Source of the DNA: Cyclobacteriaceae bacterium
Lineage (GTDB): Bacteria; Bacteroidota; Bacteroidia; Cytophagales; Cyclobacteriaceae
DNA length: 64,000 bases
NCBI GenBank assembly: GCA_026129485.1
Contig: JAHCHY010000003.1
Location: 1-64,000, forward strand
Reading direction: 5' to 3'
Shown: in pieces, positions 44,910 to 53,971 of the stretch
How the letters are laid out: every line of letters starts with the position of its first letter
Numbering within the stretch: position 1 is the stretch's first letter
The notes under the pieces: model-generated
Database searches by the model: none
The model's input: the letters and a program-made list of their open reading frames with translations, nothing else
What the model was told of the DNA's origin: nothing
Made by a program: the position numbers and the translations under genes

Positions 44910-46154
44910 ATGCAGATTCTATATTTTTTGTCTATCAGCATTTTACGCCTGACATACCAGCTGGCTGCATGGTTTCATCCAAAAGCGAAGCTATTTGTAA
45001 ACGGCCGCAGTAAAATTTTTACAAAATTACAGGAAGCATTTGCCCGTAACACGCACCCGGTGATATGGGTGCATTGCGCCTCGCTGGGCGAATTTGAGCA
45101 GGGACGCCCGGTAATTGAACGGATACGCAAGGAGTTTCCTGGTTATAAAATTCTGTTAACCTTCTTTTCACCGTCAGGATTTGAAGTGCGCAAGAACTAC
45201 ACCGGGGCCGATTATATCTTTTATCTTCCGTGGGACAGCCGCAGCAATGCACGCAGGTTTTTGGAAATTACCAATCCTTCGCTCGCCATTTTTGTAAAGT
45301 ATGAATTCTGGTATTACTACACCGCAGCCCTGAAACAAAGGTCTGTTCCCACGCTATCCGTATCCAGCATCTTCCGGAACGATCAAAGCTTCTTTCAATG
45401 GTATGGCGGTTTCTTTCGGGGAATCCTGAAAAGATTCGATCATTTTTTTGTTCAGAATCAACAATCGGCCGAGCTGCTGAAAAGTATTGGTATTATGCAG
45501 GTAACCCCGGCAGGGGATACAAGGTTTGATCGCGTTTATGCCATCACAGCACAAAACACGATTATTGATGTGGCCGAAAGATTTAAGGGAACCGATCGCG
45601 TATTTGTAATCGGGAGCTTATGGCCGGAAGACCTTGAAGTTGTTGTCCCTTTCATCAATGAACATAAAAAATCGCTCAAGTTCATAGTTGCTCCACATGA
45701 AATAACCGAATCCATCCTGAAGGGAATAGAAGAAAGTGTGGAGGCAACCTGTATCCGGTTCTCGCAGGCGAAAGACGCGGCCGATAATGCCAGCGTACTG
45801 ATCATTGATAACATCGGCATGCTGTCCGCACTTTATCGTTATGGCGAGTTTGCGTATGTAGGTGGCGCTTTCGGAAAAGGGTTACATAATATCCTGGAGG
45901 CAGCCTGTTACGGGGTACCGGTTTTTTTCGGGAACAAAAGCTACGAGAAGTTTAAGGAAGCGACCGAACTGATTATGCGTGGCGGGGCCTTTGCGGTATC
46001 AGGATATTCCGAGCTTGAATCGAACTATGAGCTGATGGTGAGCCGGCCCGAAAATTTTCTGCTGGCCTGTGAAGTAACCAAAGCCTATGTGCAGGAAAAC
46101 CTGGGCGCTACCGAAAAAATTATGAGCTATTGTCGTAACCTGCTTGCGAAATGA
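44910..46154 (+). CDS. waaA: 3-deoxy-D-manno-octulosonic-acid transferase
   Basis: Adds Kdo to lipid A in LPS synthesis at the cytoplasmic face of the inner membrane. 414 residues, GT-B fold: N-terminal membrane anchor, then IWVHCASLGEFEQGRPVI near 55 and YEFWYYY near 130, with GAFGKGLHNILEAACYGVPV near 320. The ATG at 44910 gives the standard N-terminus. The stop overlaps rsgA by four bases. Confidence 0.93.
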   Translation: MQILYFLSISILRLTYQLAAWFHPKAKLFVNGRSKIFTKLQEAFARNTHPVIWVHCASLGEFEQGRPVIERIRKEFPGYKILLTFFSPSGFEVRKNYTGADYIFYLPWDSRSNARRFLEITNPSLAIFVKYEFWYYYTAALKQRSVPTLSVSSIFRNDQSFFQWYGGFFRGILKRFDHFFVQNQQSAELLKSIGIMQVTPAGDTRFDRVYAITAQNTIIDVAERFKGTDRVFVIGSLWPEDLEVVVPFINEHKKSLKFIVAPHEITESILKGIEESVEATCIRFSQAKDAADNASVLIIDNIGMLSALYRYGEFAYVGGAFGKGLHNILEAACYGVPVFFGNKSYEKFKEATELIMRGGAFAVSGYSELESNYELMVSRPENFLLACEVTKAYVQENLGATEKIMSYCRNLLAK

Positions 46155-47068
46155 CAGGGCGTGTTTTAAAATCTACCGGTTCGTGGTACGAGGTAGCTGG
46201 CGAGGATACCCTGCAGTATGCCTGCCGGGTGCGTGGTAAGCTGCGACTGGAAGGCTTTAAAGAAAGTAATCCCATTGCTGTGGGCGACCGGGTTGCGTTT
46301 GAGGCAATCGGTAAGGAAGGCATCATCACTGAAATTTTGCCTCGCGACAACCACATGCTGCGCCAATCGGTAAAGCGAACCGGCCACGCCAGCGTATTAG
46401 CGGCCAACATCGATCAAGTGTTAATTCTGGCCACGCTCAGACAACCGCGCACCTCGTTGGGATTTATAGATCGCGTACTGGTATCAGCCGAATCGTTTCG
46501 GATTCCCCAGCTTATTGTATTCAATAAAAAAGATTTATTGAATGAGGATGAACTCCGGGAGCTGAACCAGTTAAGCATTGCGTACCAGGAAACCGGCACA
46601 GCTGTATTGCTGATCTCAGCCGCGCATGATCCCGATCTTACCCCAATCAAAGACCGGTTACAAAACAAAGTAACACTGATTGCCGGGCACTCCGGTGTAG
46701 GTAAATCCACTTTGTTAAACCGGTTATTCCCGCAGCTTGAGCTGGCTACGGGAGCCATTTCCGGTTACTCCGAAAAAGGTACCCACACCACCACGTTTGC
46801 CGAAATGTTCCGGCTCAACGAAACCACTTTTATTATTGATACCCCGGGCATTAAAGAATGGGGGCTGATGGATATGGACAAGCAGGAAATTTCAGATTAT
46901 TTTCCTGAAATGCGGGAGCTTAGACTGGACTGCAAGTTTGGCTCGCGTTGCCTGCATCTGAATGAGCCCAAATGCGCCATACTCCACGCAGTTGAAACCG
47001 GGAGCATAGCGGCCAGCCGTTACCAAAGCTATGTAAGTATGGTAACCGGGGAAGATAACCGGAAATAA
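46151..47068 (+). CDS. rsgA: Ribosome small-subunit-dependent GTPase RsgA
   Basis: Circularly permuted GTPase that helps 30S maturation. 305 residues; an N-terminal OB domain, G4-type NKKD near 118, P loop GHSGVGKS near 179, DTPG near 233 and a C-terminal zinc knuckle of C-x-H-x-C type (CKFGSRCLHLNEPKC). It is translationally coupled to waaA and convergent with the histidine kinase gene, six bases apart. Confidence 0.95.
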   Translation: MTGRVLKSTGSWYEVAGEDTLQYACRVRGKLRLEGFKESNPIAVGDRVAFEAIGKEGIITEILPRDNHMLRQSVKRTGHASVLAANIDQVLILATLRQPRTSLGFIDRVLVSAESFRIPQLIVFNKKDLLNEDELRELNQLSIAYQETGTAVLLISAAHDPDLTPIKDRLQNKVTLIAGHSGVGKSTLLNRLFPQLELATGAISGYSEKGTHTTTFAEMFRLNETTFIIDTPGIKEWGLMDMDKQEISDYFPEMRELRLDCKFGSRCLHLNEPKCAILHAVETGSIAASRYQSYVSMVTGEDNRK

Positions 47069-47074
47069 AACTGG

Positions 47075-50000
47075 TCAGTTAACCGGCAATACTATTCTGA
47101 AGGTTGTTCCACGTCCCACTGCGCTTTCGCACTCAATGGTGCCATCGTGCTTATCAATTATCTTTTTCACAATGGAAAGCCCGAGCCCGGTACCTTCGCC
47201 CGGAGCCTTGGTGGTAAAGAAGGGATCAAAAACTTTTGCCAGATTTTCCGATGCAATGCCTTTGCCATAATCGGTAACCTCAATTACAGCCCCGCCACTT
47301 ATATGCGCCCGAATCTTAAACTCCATCTTCCCTTTTCCATCCATTGCCTGGAGTGAATTATGGATGAGGTTGGTCCACACCTGGTTCAGCTCATCCGGAT
47401 ACCCGTTAATTTTATTTACCGGCTCAAAATCTTTTACCACTTCAATCTGCTTCAGGTTATTGGAGTAAATCGCCATTACCGTTTCCAGGTTGTCGGCCAC
47501 GTCAAATTCGGTAGCCGCTTCTTCGTGCCCCTGGTGCGAATACTTTTTAAGCGCGAACAAAATCTTGGCTGCCTTACTAACCGCTACACCAATGTTCTGG
47601 TTTTGCTCTTTTACTGAAACGATATCATAAACCAGCCCGAGTATTTCATGCACGTGCGGTAAAACGAGGATTGATCTCCATGCCATTACATTCTCCGAGA
47701 TGCCCAGCAATACGACAAATTCCGCTACCGCTTCCAACTGTTCCAATTGCAGCTCCTGGAGCTGACCTGCAACCTCACGCCTGGCGGCCCTGCGTTGTGC
47801 CGATGTAAGTATATTCCTGGATTCACCGGCTTGCTTTACCAATTCAAACAATAGCGTTACCTGTTCGCGCGGTATAAACTCCAGTACCTGTTGTGTTTTT
47901 TTCAAAATGCCTTCCATGGCAACCTGCACGTTTTCGCTGGAGGCTTTTATTGCTCCCAGCGGGGTATTGATTTCATGCGCAACTCCCGATGTTAACCTTC
48001 CCAGGAAAGCCATCTTTTCGGTTTGCACAATTTGTTCCTGCGCTACCTGCAGCTCCTGAAACGACTGGTTAAGCTTTTCATGGGCCTGTGTAATCAACTG
48101 GTTCTGCAGGTTCATCTCATCTTCCCGTTCTTTTTTATCGTTGATTACGAAACGCTGCGCGATGTACTCCTTGGGCTTGCCGTTTTCATCCAGCACGGGT
48201 GCGATAATGGCATCTACCCAATAGAAGCTTCCGTCTTTTGCCTTGTTCTTGATCTCGCCACGCCACGTATTGCCCTTACTGATGGTACGCCACAAATCCG
48301 TAAATATGGAATCATGCTGATCGCCCGATTTAAGCAGGCGGTGGTTTTTACCGATCACCTCCTCGCGCGAATATTTTGACCACCGTACAAACTCATCGTT
48401 CACGTAGGTGATATCGCCCCGCACATCAGCCTTTGAAACAATGGCAATGCTATTGATGATGTTGGTCTGGGCTTCGGTTTCCTTCATCAACTGGCTCAAG
48501 CGTGCCTGTGTTTCTTCCAGCGCTATCATGTTGTTGCGCAGCACTTCTTCTTTGGCCTGGCTTTCAGCCAGAAGTAAATTTACTTTGGCTTCACGGTCTT
48601 TTTTGTCGTTAATCACAAAACGCTGCGCGATGTATTCCTTGGGCTTTCCATCTGCACCCAGCACGGGAGCAATAATGGCATCTACCCAATAATAGCTTCC
48701 GTCTTTTGCCTTGTTCTTGATCTCACCCCGCCAGGTCTTACCCCTGCTGATTGTTTTCCACAAGTCGGCAAAAATAGCGTCATCCTGATCGCCTGATTTT
48801 AACAACCGGTGGTTTTTACCCATCACCTCCTCGCGTGTGTATTTCGACCACTTCACGAACTCATCATTCACATAGGTGATGTCGCCCCGCACATCGGCCC
48901 TGGATACAATGGCCAGGCTGTTAATGATTTTAGTCTGCGCTTCGGTTTCGTTCATCAGCATCTGCATCTTACCCTGGATGGATTGACTTTCCGTTAGCAA
49001 TGCATTTACTTCCGCCTCGCGCGCTTTCTTATCGTTAATTACAAATCGCTGCGCAATGTATTCCTTCGGTTTTCCGTTCGGCCCCAACACCGGTGCGATA
49101 ATGGCGTCTACCCAATAGTAACTTCCGTCTTTCGCCTTATTCTTAATTTCGCCACGCCAAACCCTGCCGCTGCTGATTGTCTTCCACAGGTCTACAAAAA
49201 TGCTGTCGTCCTGATCGCCCGATTTCAAAAACCGGTGGTTCTTACCCATTACTTCCTCACGTGTGTACTTCGACCATTTTACAAACTCATCGTTCACGTA
49301 AGTAATATCCCCCCGTATATCTGCCTTGGATACAATGGCCAGACTGTTGATGATTTTGGTTTGCGCTTCCGTTTCAAGCTGAATCTTCAATATCTCCTCG
49401 CGACTCGCAAAAAGCTGGTTCATGTTTTTGCGCAATTCCGCTTCCTGCTCTTTCAACTGCAGCTCTTTCTCCTGGCTTTCTGCAAGCAGCATTCGGGTGC
49501 GCTCGTTGATGCGCATATTGAAGTATGCCGAAGCGATCGCCTCACCAATCTTCTTAACAAACTCTATTTCGTAAGGTTGCAGCTTTTTGAAAAGCGCCAG
49601 CTCTATCACGCCCATTGCCTCGGTATCCAGCAACAAGGGCATTACCAGGGCGGATGCGGGGGCCGACTTACCCAAAGAAGATGCGATGGTGAGATACCCT
49701 TTCGGGATTTCTTCGAGGTAAATTTCTTTTCGGGTAACCATTACCTGCCCGGCCAGTCCCTCACCTATTTCAAATCGCTGCTTGTCTTTTAATTTTTTCT
49801 TTGAGGCATAATGGCTGATGGATTCCAGGTATTGCCTGCCGTTATCTTCTTTCAGCACAGAAAGCACTCCCTGGCTGGCCCCGATATATTCTATTAACTG
49901 GATGAGCACTTCGTTCAGCAAGGTAGCCAGCGATTCCTGTTGTCGCTTACGTAAAATCTCTGCGAACCGCGCTATACCTTCATTAGACCAATTGCGCTGC

Positions 50001-50224
50001 TGCTCCTGCGTAAGCAGGCTGGCCATTTGATTGCGAAGCAGCAGCAGTGATTTTCCGAGTGGATGCCGCCCCAGCAAACTTTCGTAGGTAGCCGCCAGGT
50101 TGCCGCTTTTAATTTCCTGCACAAATTCTGCTGCGCGGTCTAACTCTTCGCGTAAACGCGTGTTTTCTTTTTCCAACGAAAGATCAGTAGTGGCGGCAGA
50201 TTTAGGTTTTGTACTGGCTTTCAT
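47075..50224 (-). CDS. Cytoplasmic sensor histidine kinase: GAF, three PAS, DHp, ATPase
   Basis: 1049 residues, no membrane segment. A coiled N-terminus is followed by GAF (about 95-235), then three PAS-PAC units starting near 285, 426 and 582 that are almost identical to each other. The H-box is GVAHEINTPLG with His750. The second DHp helix (AAKILFALKKYSH) comes only about 139 residues later, so the DHp contains a large helical insertion. The ATPase domain has the N box NLIHNSLQAM and G boxes DYGKGI and GEGTGLGL. It ends a four-gene minus-strand operon and has no fused receiver. Confidence 0.9.
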   Translation of the reverse strand: MKASTKPKSAATTDLSLEKENTRLREELDRAAEFVQEIKSGNLAATYESLLGRHPLGKSLLLLRNQMASLLTQEQQRNWSNEGIARFAEILRKRQQESLATLLNEVLIQLIEYIGASQGVLSVLKEDNGRQYLESISHYASKKKLKDKQRFEIGEGLAGQVMVTRKEIYLEEIPKGYLTIASSLGKSAPASALVMPLLLDTEAMGVIELALFKKLQPYEIEFVKKIGEAIASAYFNMRINERTRMLLAESQEKELQLKEQEAELRKNMNQLFASREEILKIQLETEAQTKIINSLAIVSKADIRGDITYVNDEFVKWSKYTREEVMGKNHRFLKSGDQDDSIFVDLWKTISSGRVWRGEIKNKAKDGSYYWVDAIIAPVLGPNGKPKEYIAQRFVINDKKAREAEVNALLTESQSIQGKMQMLMNETEAQTKIINSLAIVSRADVRGDITYVNDEFVKWSKYTREEVMGKNHRLLKSGDQDDAIFADLWKTISRGKTWRGEIKNKAKDGSYYWVDAIIAPVLGADGKPKEYIAQRFVINDKKDREAKVNLLLAESQAKEEVLRNNMIALEETQARLSQLMKETEAQTNIINSIAIVSKADVRGDITYVNDEFVRWSKYSREEVIGKNHRLLKSGDQHDSIFTDLWRTISKGNTWRGEIKNKAKDGSFYWVDAIIAPVLDENGKPKEYIAQRFVINDKKEREDEMNLQNQLITQAHEKLNQSFQELQVAQEQIVQTEKMAFLGRLTSGVAHEINTPLGAIKASSENVQVAMEGILKKTQQVLEFIPREQVTLLFELVKQAGESRNILTSAQRRAARREVAGQLQELQLEQLEAVAEFVVLLGISENVMAWRSILVLPHVHEILGLVYDIVSVKEQNQNIGVAVSKAAKILFALKKYSHQGHEEAATEFDVADNLETVMAIYSNNLKQIEVVKDFEPVNKINGYPDELNQVWTNLIHNSLQAMDGKGKMEFKIRAHISGGAVIEVTDYGKGIASENLAKVFDPFFTTKAPGEGTGLGLSIVKKIIDKHDGTIECESAVGRGTTFRIVLPVN

Positions 50225-50245
50225 CCGGTTTGACTTTAACAGAAA

Positions 50246-51070
50246 TTATTCCCCGGGGTAATTGCTCATGTCATAATTACCTTCTTCCAATGCACGGCTC
50301 ATGTTGCGAATAATCCTGTCCAGGTCTTCAATCTCCGCTTTGAGCATGCCAAACAATACATCTATGGTGAGCCCTTCATCGTTCATCCGCGCAAGCTCAA
50401 GCAATCCCAGCACACGGGCTAACGGTGCGCGCAGCTGGTGAGCATTGAAGTTTGCGTACTCAACAAGCTTTTTAGTCTGCACTTCGATTTTGCGGGTACG
50501 CTCTTCCACAATTTTTTCCAGGTTGGTGTTCAGGTTCCGGATCTCAAGGTTTTGCCTCATGATCTCTTCGTTCTGCTCTACTATCTCTGCGGTGCGCTCC
50601 TGTACTTTGCGTTCCAGGCTTTCGTTTAGCTGGGTCAGGATTTCGTTTTGCTCTTCCAGCGTTTTGTCTTGCTGGTAAGAGCGCAACGCCTCGCGAATGG
50701 TGAGCGTGAGGTCAGTTTCATCCCAGGGCTTGGAGATGTAACGAAACAGGGAAGATTGATTGATAATATTCCCAACCGATGCTGCATCGGCCTGGCCCGT
50801 TAGCAGCACACTTAATGTTTTCGGGTTCTTTTTGTAAGTCTCGATAATAACCCGATCGCCCTTCATGCCGGGCATTATCTGGTCGCAGATGATTACCGGC
50901 ACTTCCATCTGTTGCTCTTCCAGATCCTGGATTAAGGTAAGGGCTTCCTCTCCGCTTTCAGCCACCTCAACGATCAGCTCGTTTCCAAAGTTGGCGCGCA
51001 ATTGCTGCCTGATGGAAGACAAAACCATTTTTTCATCATCAACACATAATATCACATACTTGTTCATCAT
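50246..51070 (-). CDS. Response regulator with coiled coil and DHp-like helix, lacking ATPase domain
   Basis: 274 residues. A receiver domain (acidic pocket DD at 11-12, phospho-Asp63, Lys114 in KPW) is followed by coiled coil (about 135-205) and a histidine-kinase-like H-box FNAHQLRAPLARVLGL with His211. The sequence stops about 60 residues later without any ATP-binding domain. It could be a phosphotransfer or dimerisation adaptor whose histidine is served by a partner kinase. Its start overlaps the neighbouring receiver gene by four bases. Confidence 0.85.
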   Translation of the reverse strand: MMNKYVILCVDDEKMVLSSIRQQLRANFGNELIVEVAESGEEALTLIQDLEEQQMEVPVIICDQIMPGMKGDRVIIETYKKNPKTLSVLLTGQADAASVGNIINQSSLFRYISKPWDETDLTLTIREALRSYQQDKTLEEQNEILTQLNESLERKVQERTAEIVEQNEEIMRQNLEIRNLNTNLEKIVEERTRKIEVQTKKLVEYANFNAHQLRAPLARVLGLLELARMNDEGLTIDVLFGMLKAEIEDLDRIIRNMSRALEEGNYDMSNYPGE

Positions 51071-51471
51071 TGTTGCTTATCCAGTTGATTCAACCCTTCC
51101 CGGATAGTTCGCACAAGCTCTTCACTTTCCCAGGGCTTACGCAGGCATTTAAACAGATTGGCTTCTTTATAAGCCCTCGCTACCGATGCTTCATCCACAA
51201 AACCGCTGAGCATGATTTTCACAATGCCCGGAAATCTCTTGTGAACTTTAATCAGGAACTCATCGCCTTTCATCCCCGGCATGAGCCAATCGGTAACAAT
51301 CACAATTACTTTCACACCGGAATCGGTCAGCTCTTCCATCAGCGCCAATCCATCCTCAGCATTTTCGGCCAATTCCAAACCATACTGATAGCCCAGCTCC
51401 CTGCGCAACTGTATCCGTAAGCTATCCAGTATGATCTTCTCATCATCGATACATAAAATCACCTTTTCCAT
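51067..51471 (-). CDS. Stand-alone response-regulator receiver
   Basis: 134 residues, one CheY-like domain: DDE at 9-11, phospho-Asp61 in VTDWLMPG, and the Lys112 of KPW. No output domain. Close in sequence to the receivers of both neighbours (shared GMKGDEFL and KPW words), which points to local duplication. The next gene downstream overlaps by four bases; the upstream gene ends 11 bases away. Confidence 0.92.
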   Translation of the reverse strand: MEKVILCIDDEKIILDSLRIQLRRELGYQYGLELAENAEDGLALMEELTDSGVKVIVIVTDWLMPGMKGDEFLIKVHKRFPGIVKIMLSGFVDEASVARAYKEANLFKCLRKPWESEELVRTIREGLNQLDKQQ

Positions 51472-51482
51472 ACCTCAACACT

Positions 51483-52997
51483 TTATTTATGACTTCGCTT
51501 TAAAAACACTTTAAATGTTGTTCCTACCCCTACGGTACTTTCAAGCTCGATCCTTCCCATGTGCTTCTCCACTATCCTGGATATAATCTCAAGACCGAGG
51601 CCGCTGCCTTCACCTACCGGCTTGGTGGTGAAAAACGGGTTAAAGATTTTGTCTTTTATTTCATCCGGAATGCCCGGCCCGTTATCGGTTACATTAACCT
51701 GCACTTCTTCCGGGTGGCTGTCTATAATTTCAATGGTCAGCTTTCCCTTGTTCTGCATCGCATACAGGCTGTTGTGAATGAGGTTAGTCCACACCTGCGA
51801 TAGCTCGTCTGCATATCCATCCAGCTGCACAACGGATGCAGGATATTTTTTAATCACTTCTACACCTTGCTTTACCTGGTTGTGATAAAGAATCAATACC
51901 GTTTCGATATTACGCGCCAGGTCTATGCGCCCGATACTGTCCGTTTGGTCCATACGCGAATGCGACTTGAGCGCAAAAATTATTTTATCGGCCTTATCGG
52001 CTGCAAGCTTAATATGGCCGGCATTTTTCTCGTGCATGGTAATGCTGTGCGCAGCCTTAATGATAAACTCCGCCCGCTCATGCCTGAATAAGGGCAGGAA
52101 TTTTTCCAGGTTGGCTGGCAGGTTCATCTCTACGAGGCAATCAGCGGAAATCTTGGAAAGATGCAGACCGTTCTCGGCAAACCACCCGAAATATTTTTGC
52201 CTTAAGTCACGTTCTTCTTTCGTTGTCAGGAACTCTTTATTTACCAATTCAATCATCCGCAAAAACAAAACCATCTCACGTGCCTTAAGGACCCGGAGAA
52301 TACGGGTGAAATCGCGCAGAATATGGTCGTAAGATTTGATCATGTAACCAATGCTGGATTTGATTACACCCAGCGGAGTATTTACTTCGTGCGCCACACC
52401 TGCTACAAGTTGCCCCAATGCAGCCATTTTTTCTGACTGGATGAGCTTACGCTGCGTACTTACCGTTACAGCAATTGATTCTTCAAGGGCTTCATTTTTC
52501 TGAAGCAATTCGCGGGTTCTTTCCCGAACCTTTTGCTCCAGCTCATGATTCAGGGTTTTAAGCGTTTCATTCTGCTCTGCGATCAGCTTTTCGCGCCAGT
52601 ACACGTTGATGGCTTCGCGCACGGTTATCCCAAGGTCGTCTTCCTGCCAGGGTTTACCAATAAACCGATACAGATTGGCATGGTTAATCGCGTTGCCTAC
52701 TGATTCTAAGCTGGCATACCCGGTTAACAGGATTTTCAGAGACCGGGGAGCGCGTTCGTGAGAAAGGGTAAGAAATTCATCGCCTTTAATGCCGGGCATC
52801 AGCTGATCCGAAACAATTACCTCCACATCCCGGCCTTCACTTAAAAGCTCATCGAGTATTTCTATACCTTCCTCCCCGCTGCTGGCTGTTTCAATGGTCA
52901 AATGATTATTGAAGTATCTGCGCAACTGGTTATTGAGCGCAGATAATATTACAGGCTCGTCATCTACACATAATACCAGCGGCTTGGAGGAAGTCAT
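51483..52997 (-). CDS. Hybrid kinase: receiver, coiled coil, DHp with large insertion, ATPase
   Basis: 504 residues. N-terminal receiver (phospho-Asp64, Lys115), coiled coil (about 135-190), H-box GVAHEVNTPLG with His203, a helical insertion, the second DHp helix DKIIFALKSHS about 135 residues after the histidine, then ATPase motifs NLIHNSLYAM, DNGPGIPDE and GEGSGLGL. The DHp insertion has the same length as in the 1049-residue kinase. ATG at 52997 preferred over 53027. It is the first gene of the operon. Confidence 0.9.
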   Translation of the reverse strand: MTSSKPLVLCVDDEPVILSALNNQLRRYFNNHLTIETASSGEEGIEILDELLSEGRDVEVIVSDQLMPGIKGDEFLTLSHERAPRSLKILLTGYASLESVGNAINHANLYRFIGKPWQEDDLGITVREAINVYWREKLIAEQNETLKTLNHELEQKVRERTRELLQKNEALEESIAVTVSTQRKLIQSEKMAALGQLVAGVAHEVNTPLGVIKSSIGYMIKSYDHILRDFTRILRVLKAREMVLFLRMIELVNKEFLTTKEERDLRQKYFGWFAENGLHLSKISADCLVEMNLPANLEKFLPLFRHERAEFIIKAAHSITMHEKNAGHIKLAADKADKIIFALKSHSRMDQTDSIGRIDLARNIETVLILYHNQVKQGVEVIKKYPASVVQLDGYADELSQVWTNLIHNSLYAMQNKGKLTIEIIDSHPEEVQVNVTDNGPGIPDEIKDKIFNPFFTTKPVGEGSGLGLEIISRIVEKHMGRIELESTVGVGTTFKVFLKRSHK

Positions 52998-53104
52998 ATT
53001 TATAAAGATAAGAATGCCCAACCCCAATAACCGTCAAATCGCTTTATTTTTAACTCAATAAAACTTACACTGTTCTTACATGATAGCTTAAAACACCAGC
53101 ATCT

Positions 53105-53971
53105 TCAGATAGGCAGTGATCTTTGATTCCTGATCCAGAGAATCAGGTAGCTGATACCAAGACGTACATTCAAAACCCGGAAGTTCGCCCATGCCTCATA
53201 TACGATGCGCTTATCTAAAGCTTTTTGTTCTTCACGGGTTTGATTGAGCGCCATTATTTTTTTGCAGACCATAAATGTGCTGCGGGATTGTTCTGAACCA
53301 AACGTGTATTGCCGGTGCGACATGGAACCGGGTAGCCTCCGCTTCTTTACCAATACCCGTGGTACATATACATAGCTGAACTTACGTGCCGAACGAATCC
53401 AGAAGTCAAAATCTTCATAGGCTAAAGATTCATCATATCCTTCAAGATATTCAATAACTTCTCGCGTAAACATAAGGGTAGCCGAACAAATGAAGTACCA
53501 CGAAACTACTTCTTTGTAAACATTGCCAGACGGAACAAGGTGATGCGGAAACCGGGCTGAATGAAGGCTCAACCTTTGTCCATTTCGATCTATGTGTTCG
53601 GCATCGGAAAAAGTAACGCCTGCATTTGCATTTGTTTGCAAGGCTGTTACGCCTTCCTGAACTCTTTCCGGGAGAAGCACATCATCTGCCGCCAGGTCTA
53701 TAATGTATTTCCCATGTGTCAGCGCTAAAGCCTTGTTAAAAGTTTTACAATACCCCAGGTTACCTTCATTGAGCAGCACCTGCACTTCAGGATGTGTCAT
53801 GGCCCATTGTCTTATCACCCCCTGGCTGTTATCTGAACTGCCATCATCAATCACAATTAACTCTACCGGCTTATACGTTTGAGCTATAACAGAATCCAAC
53901 GCCTGCACTACGTACTGTGCATGATTGTAACACACACATATTACCGAAACCAAAGGTTGCTGCATTACCAT
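53105..53971 (-). CDS. Family 2 glycosyltransferase
   Basis: 288 residues, GT-A fold: SVICVCYNHAQYV near 9 and the nucleotide-sugar motifs VIDDGSSDNS near 40 and DLAADDVLLP near 92. C-terminal hydrophobic or aromatic residues may touch the membrane. Sugar and acceptor unknown. It overlaps the FemAB-like gene start by seven bases. Confidence 0.92.
   Translation of the reverse strand: MVMQQPLVSVICVCYNHAQYVVQALDSVIAQTYKPVELIVIDDGSSDNSQGVIRQWAMTHPEVQVLLNEGNLGYCKTFNKALALTHGKYIIDLAADDVLLPERVQEGVTALQTNANAGVTFSDAEHIDRNGQRLSLHSARFPHHLVPSGNVYKEVVSWYFICSATLMFTREVIEYLEGYDESLAYEDFDFWIRSARKFSYVYVPRVLVKKRRLPGSMSHRQYTFGSEQSRSTFMVCKKIMALNQTREEQKALDKRIVYEAWANFRVLNVRLGISYLILWIRNQRSLPI

Noticed and set aside
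48105-49370. CRISPR-like repetition
   Set aside because: The periodicity is three PAS domains in a coding frame; units are hundreds of bases long with no short repeat-spacer pattern.
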